NCBI GenBank assembly: GCA_902605525.1
Contig: CACLCV010000006.1
Coordinates: 1 to 39,729, forward strand
Length of the DNA stretch: 39,729 nt
Reading direction: 5' to 3'
DNA from: an uncultured Gammaproteobacteria bacterium
Lineage (GTDB): Bacteria; Pseudomonadota; Gammaproteobacteria; GCA-002705445; GCA-002716945
Program-made: the position numbers and the translations under genes
Notes under the pieces: generated by a model
Told to the model about the DNA's origin: nothing
The model's database searches: none
The model's input: only the letters and a program-made list of their open reading frames with translations
Shown: one piece after another, positions 36,951-39,729 of the stretch
Numbering within the stretch: position 1 is the stretch's first letter
Layout: each line of letters starts with the position of its first letter

Positions 36951-37322
36951 ATGAGCCAAGAAAAAGTATATTCAGAAGATGAGATTAATACGTACTTAAC
37001 AGATAAATTACCCCATTGGTTTTATGAAAATGGATGGATAAGGAGGAAATATAAAACTAGTGGGTGGAAAGGCACACTTATGGTAGTTAATACTGTAGGA
37101 CATTTAGCAGAGGCCGCATGGCACCATCCTGACATTGCTGCATCTTATGGTTTTGCGATAGTAAAACTTCAAAACCATGCTGCAAAGGGCATTACCGACA
37201 AAGACTTCTTACTTGCTGAGAAAATCGAATCAGTTGTTCAATGGCAGCCGTCGAAAGAAGATAATACTCTTGAAGGTACACCAGAGGATCCAAGATTTAA
37301 GTATGTCAAATATGATGAGTAA
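36951..37322 (+). CDS. Pterin-4a-carbinolamine dehydratase family protein (COG2154)
   Basis: A 123-residue PCD/DCoH-fold protein. The canonical active-site pattern is complete: Glu54-x3-His58-His59-Pro60, then Tyr, His and Asp at the expected spacing (EAAWHHPDIAASY and KLQNHAAKGITDKD). PCDs recycle 4a-hydroxytetrahydrobiopterin after aromatic amino acid hydroxylation, but no such hydroxylase is in the window. Divergence from a molybdenum formate dehydrogenase operon fits the published suggestion that some COG2154 proteins serve molybdenum cofactor metabolism. A strong SD (AAGGAG) marks the start. It converges with the SCO1 gene. Confidence 0.88.
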   Translation: MSQEKVYSEDEINTYLTDKLPHWFYENGWIRRKYKTSGWKGTLMVVNTVGHLAEAAWHHPDIAASYGFAIVKLQNHAAKGITDKDFLLAEKIESVVQWQPSKEDNTLEGTPEDPRFKYVKYDE

Positions 37323-37325
37323 GTA

Positions 37326-37910
37326 TTAGAGAAATTTTTTTACAATTCTTGTTATTTCTGTACTTGGTATTCCATTAGGTATAATTTTTTTTACCTGAAG
37401 TTTTTTATCAAGTACATAAATATTAGAACTGTGTTCAACTATATAACTTTTATTTTTTGGATCTACAAATTCATATTTAGTTTTAAAAAATTTTGTTAAG
37501 GCGTCAATATTCTCTTTATTAGAAGTTAATGCAGCAATCCTATTATCAAAAAAATCTACATATTCACGGACTTTTTTATAATCATCACGATCATAATCGA
37601 CACTTACAAACATCGGTAATACTTGGCTAGACTCATCGCCCAAACCTTTCATCACCCGTGCCATGTCCAATACTGTAGTAGGGCAAACATCAGGGCAATG
37701 CGTATAACCAAAAAAAACTAAAAGAACTTTATCTTCATAATCATTAAATTTTGTAATTTTATTATTCTTATCGTAGAAACTTACTCTCTCAAACACATTT
37801 GACATATCAGGGAATGCTTTTGAGATATCTGAATATGAATTAGTAGGACTAACTATTACCAAGGTTAAAAGTATCAGTAAAGTGATTATCGATGTGTGAA
37901 ATATTCGCAT
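37326..37910 (-). CDS. SCO1/SenC-like copper-binding thioredoxin-fold protein
   Basis: A 194-residue periplasmic protein with an N-terminal signal or anchor helix (residues 5-22). The copper-binding GYTHCPDVCPTTV has Cys72 and Cys76, with the third ligand His160 in YIVEHSSNIYVLD. SCO proteins deliver copper to cytochrome oxidase CuA or act as thiol reductases. No oxidase gene is in the window. Its upstream region is shared with the divergent monooxygenase gene and includes the perfect palindrome GTAATTAATTAC (37941-37952). Confidence 0.9.
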   Translation of the reverse strand: MRIFHTSIITLLILLTLVIVSPTNSYSDISKAFPDMSNVFERVSFYDKNNKITKFNDYEDKVLLVFFGYTHCPDVCPTTVLDMARVMKGLGDESSQVLPMFVSVDYDRDDYKKVREYVDFFDNRIAALTSNKENIDALTKFFKTKYEFVDPKNKSYIVEHSSNIYVLDKKLQVKKIIPNGIPSTEITRIVKKFL

Positions 37911-38032
37911 GACCTAATATACAATAACAAAAAATAAAATGTAATTAATTACCATTTTTTATAGGGTAATTTCAAGACATAAATATTAGAATAACCTTAT
38001 ATTCTTATCTACTCATTGTATGCATTATTGTT

Positions 38033-38061
38033 TTGACACACAAGCGAACTGATATTAATAT
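38033..38061 (+). promoter_or_regulatory. Strong sigma-70 promoter of the monooxygenase gene
   Basis: TTGACA (38033-38038) is a perfect -35 box, and a 17-bp spacer leads to TAATAT (38056-38061, four of six matches to TATAAT). Predicted transcription start is near 38068. It is the best -35/-10 pair I found in the window. Confidence 0.65.
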
Positions 38062-38067
38062 TTACGC

Positions 38068-38158
38068 AATGGGAAAATTTTTCCTAGGGAACTCAGCTGA
38101 AGTGGCATGATGCCAAGGGTAAGTTGAGAAAACAAATTCGGTTAATCTGGAGGTAAAG
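38068..38158 (+). promoter_or_regulatory. Structured 5' leader with strong SD
   Basis: The ~90-nt predicted leader holds an inverted repeat GGAAAA-T-TTTTCC (38072-38084) and a hairpin TGGCA-TGA-TGCCA (38103-38115). An outer pairing CTCA (38092-38095) with TGAG (38125-38128) would close a stem around that hairpin. The SD TGGAGGT (38148-38154) lies 5 nt before the ATG. I do not recognise a known riboswitch class. Regulation or transcript stabilisation is inference. Confidence 0.45.
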
Positions 38159-39391
38159 ATGATCGGACAAATACTTTTAAACACACGTTACCTACTTGCA
38201 CCAATACTAATTATAGTAGCGGGTGCTGGTGTCTTACTAGGCGGTATTATGGCTTGGTTAGGCGTTGTATTACTTTTTGTAGGTCTACTAGTAGACATCG
38301 CTACAAAATTTGAAACAACAGGCGTTGGGTATGATGAAAACGGTGAAAGTCTTGGATGGCCTACATTCCAAAACTTAACAATGTATTTCATGTTACCTAT
38401 ATTCGTACTATTCCAATTAGTAATGGCATGGAGACTTTATACATTCATGGCACTAGGTGGAGCAGAAGGCGCGGTAGTAATGGAATTAATTCCAGGCATT
38501 TTAGTAATGCACGAAGGAATTACAGCTGTTAACTTAATCGGTGCTACATTATCATCAGGTATCTTTATAGGTATCGGTATTATTTACGGACATGAACTAT
38601 CACATACCAAAGGTTTTGGTTTTGTAATTTCACGTTTGATGATGGCATTATCAGGTTCAGCACATTTCTGCTATGCACACGTTTACAACCATCACTTAGA
38701 ACTTGCTAGTGAAGATGATCCTGCAACTGCACCTCGCGGTCGTACAATTTATGGTCATTACCCACTATCATATCTAGGACAATCTAAATTCTTATACAAC
38801 ATGGAAAAAGAAAGACTTTCAAGAATGGGAGTTTCATTCATTTCATGGCAAAACCGTTGGATTCGTGGTTATCTAATGGCGGTACCTACAGTAGCACTAT
38901 TCTTTATGGCTGGTGGCTGGATAGGTATGGCTGTACTAGCTACAGTCTGGGGAATTTCAAACTTCGAATTAGAAGCATTGAACTACCTAGAGCACTACGG
39001 TTTAATACGTGTAAAAGATCAACCTATCGATTATCGCCATAACTGGGATAACTCAACATGTTTCACAGCATGGTTCTTCATCGAAATCGGTCGTCAAGCT
39101 GACCACCATGATCGTGGAGAAACACATTTCTGGGAACTTGAAAACGTAGGTTGCCCTAATACAGGTTGGGGATACTTTGTAGTATTCTTCATCGCACTTG
39201 TACCGCCAATATGGCACTGGTATATGCGTAAAAGATTAGCTGCATGGGATACTCATTTTGCTACAGACGAAGAAAAAGCGATTGCTGCAAGAATCAACAA
39301 AGAAGTTGGTTACGAAGGCACACCTTTCTCAGGCGATGTATTACAAGATGCTGGTAACGTTGACCTTGGCTTAAGATCAGCTAAGAAGTAA
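38159..39391 (+). CDS. XylM/AlkB-type membrane di-iron monooxygenase
   Basis: A 410-residue integral membrane hydroxylase with about six hydrophobic segments (first pair residues 11-45). Conserved elements: His box A HELSH (145-149), box B AHVYNHH (174-179), LASEDDPATAPRGRTIY, NYLEHYGL (275-282) and box C ending ADHH (His316-317). Similarity to XylM extends to DQPI, HFWEL and the C-terminal WDTHFATDEEKAIA stretch. Box C reads RQADHH; AlkB has RHSDHH and XylM NHINHH, so a normally conserved His is Gln313. Arginine codons are mostly CGT/CGC (11 of 17), unlike neighbours that favour AGA, suggesting very high expression. Substrate is unknown. Confidence 0.88.
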   Translation: MIGQILLNTRYLLAPILIIVAGAGVLLGGIMAWLGVVLLFVGLLVDIATKFETTGVGYDENGESLGWPTFQNLTMYFMLPIFVLFQLVMAWRLYTFMALGGAEGAVVMELIPGILVMHEGITAVNLIGATLSSGIFIGIGIIYGHELSHTKGFGFVISRLMMALSGSAHFCYAHVYNHHLELASEDDPATAPRGRTIYGHYPLSYLGQSKFLYNMEKERLSRMGVSFISWQNRWIRGYLMAVPTVALFFMAGGWIGMAVLATVWGISNFELEALNYLEHYGLIRVKDQPIDYRHNWDNSTCFTAWFFIEIGRQADHHDRGETHFWELENVGCPNTGWGYFVVFFIALVPPIWHWYMRKRLAAWDTHFATDEEKAIAARINKEVGYEGTPFSGDVLQDAGNVDLGLRSAKK

Positions 39392-39418
39392 CTTTACTCC
39401 TAAGCAGTAAGTAAATTT

Positions 39419-39450
39419 GAAGGTGCCTGGATTTCGATCTAGACACCTTC
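39419..39450 (+). terminator. UUCG-capped hairpin between monooxygenase and ferredoxin genes
   Basis: A long imperfect stem: GAAGGTG pairs with CACCTTC, one C/A mismatch, then CTGGAT pairs with ATCTAG (one G-T pair), capped by a TTCG tetraloop. It lies 27 nt after the monooxygenase stop. No T-run follows, so it is probably a 3'-end stabiliser or partial attenuator rather than a classical terminator. It would allow unequal expression of the two genes. Confidence 0.65.
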
Positions 39451-39522
39451 ATCTCATTAAAGGGAATGGGTTTTTAAGATACATGTCTTATCAATCAACA
39501 AAATATAAACTCGGAGAAAAAT

Positions 39523-39702
39523 ATGAAAGTAACTTATAATGCAGACGTATGTACACACGCTGGAGAATGCGTAAAAGGTGCACCAAATGTATTTAAGGTA
39601 GTAGATGGTCAATTTGTAATTGACACAGCTGCTGATAGTGAAGAAAATATAAGAGCTACTGTTGGTAACTGTCCGTCAGGCGCACTTGTAATCGAAGAGT
39701 AA
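39523..39702 (+). CDS. Small ferredoxin (Fer4_19-type mono-cluster)
   Basis: A 59-residue iron-sulfur protein. Cys10-x5-Cys16 in VCTHAGECVKGAPNVF and Cys50 in NCPSGALVIEE match the divergent 4Fe-4S mono-cluster family, in which a His often follows the first Cys (His12 here). Only three cysteines are present, so the cluster is 3Fe-4S or uses a non-Cys ligand. A GGAG SD (39513-39516) lies 6 nt before the ATG. It directly follows the membrane monooxygenase and is the obvious candidate electron donor, replacing the rubredoxin of AlkB systems. No reductase gene is in the window. Confidence 0.85.
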   Translation: MKVTYNADVCTHAGECVKGAPNVFKVVDGQFVIDTAADSEENIRATVGNCPSGALVIEE

Positions 39703-39729
39703 AAATTTAACTAACAATTCATAATTAGG

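Noticed and set aside
38159-39391. Horizontal transfer of the monooxygenase gene, based on codon use
   Set aside because: The CGT/CGC arginine bias also appears in rplS and comes with a strong promoter and SD, so high expression is the simpler explanation; no mobile element borders it.
39419-39450. Classical Rho-independent terminator
   Set aside because: The hairpin is strong but no T-run follows on the plus strand.
1-39729. CRISPR arrays, insertion sequences, phage or integrase genes
   Set aside because: No regularly spaced repeats, transposase motifs or attachment-site duplications were seen on reading the window.

Overview
This window is dense, AT-rich bacterial chromosome with short or overlapping gene junctions, no transposases, no integrases, no phage genes and no CRISPR array. 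The gene order rimM-trmD-rplS and folK-deoxynucleoside kinase-panB-panC-panD-pgi, the heptose/LPS genes (hldD, waaF) and the glucosylglycerate genes suggest a Gram-negative proteobacterium. I favour a streamlined, low-GC marine gammaproteobacterium, but taxonomy is inference. Most genes have no visible Shine-Dalgarno (SD) sequence, and several use TTG or GTG starts. The few clear SD sites precede a pterin dehydratase, a 51-residue membrane protein, an AlkB/XylM-like monooxygenase and its ferredoxin.

Layout. 1-6070 (+): ribosome maturation, tRNA modification and L19, then folate (folK), nucleoside salvage, pantothenate (panBCD) and pgi. 6067-7643 (-): purK-purE. 7742-12549: LPS-core and envelope glycosyltransferases around hldD and waaF. 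12538-14743 (-): an rSAM/selenodomain cassette of two associated transferases and an ArsS-like radical SAM protein. 14783-18899 (+): a TldD/TldE-like pair and gltX. 18905-19999: three small or poorly known genes, one of them a 47-codon gene. 20063-23887 (+): a compact glucosylglycerate module with phosphatase, synthase and GH13 phosphorylase. 23888-24568: a gene-poor stretch, a small membrane protein and tRNA-Glu. 24707-28129: a Nudix hydrolase, a secreted protein, a third GT9 enzyme and a FAH-family enzyme.

28137-37322 is a formate-oxidation block: fdhD, a secreted metallo-beta-lactamase-fold protein, a divergent folP, then an fdhB-fdhA operon ending in a TPR/GT41 (SPINDLY-like) gene. A pterin-4a-carbinolamine dehydratase is transcribed divergently from fdhB. 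Next comes a SCO1-like copper chaperone. The window closes with a strongly expressed-looking XylM/AlkB-type membrane monooxygenase and a small CPSGAL-type ferredoxin.

The most noteworthy system is this last module. A near-ideal promoter, structured leader, strong SD and codon use unlike its neighbours drive a monooxygenase whose third histidine box has Gln where relatives have His. A UUCG-capped hairpin separates it from its likely electron donor. It lies next to a complete NAD-type formate dehydrogenase operon, so oxidative removal of methyl or C1 groups with NADH recovery from formate is a testable hypothesis.
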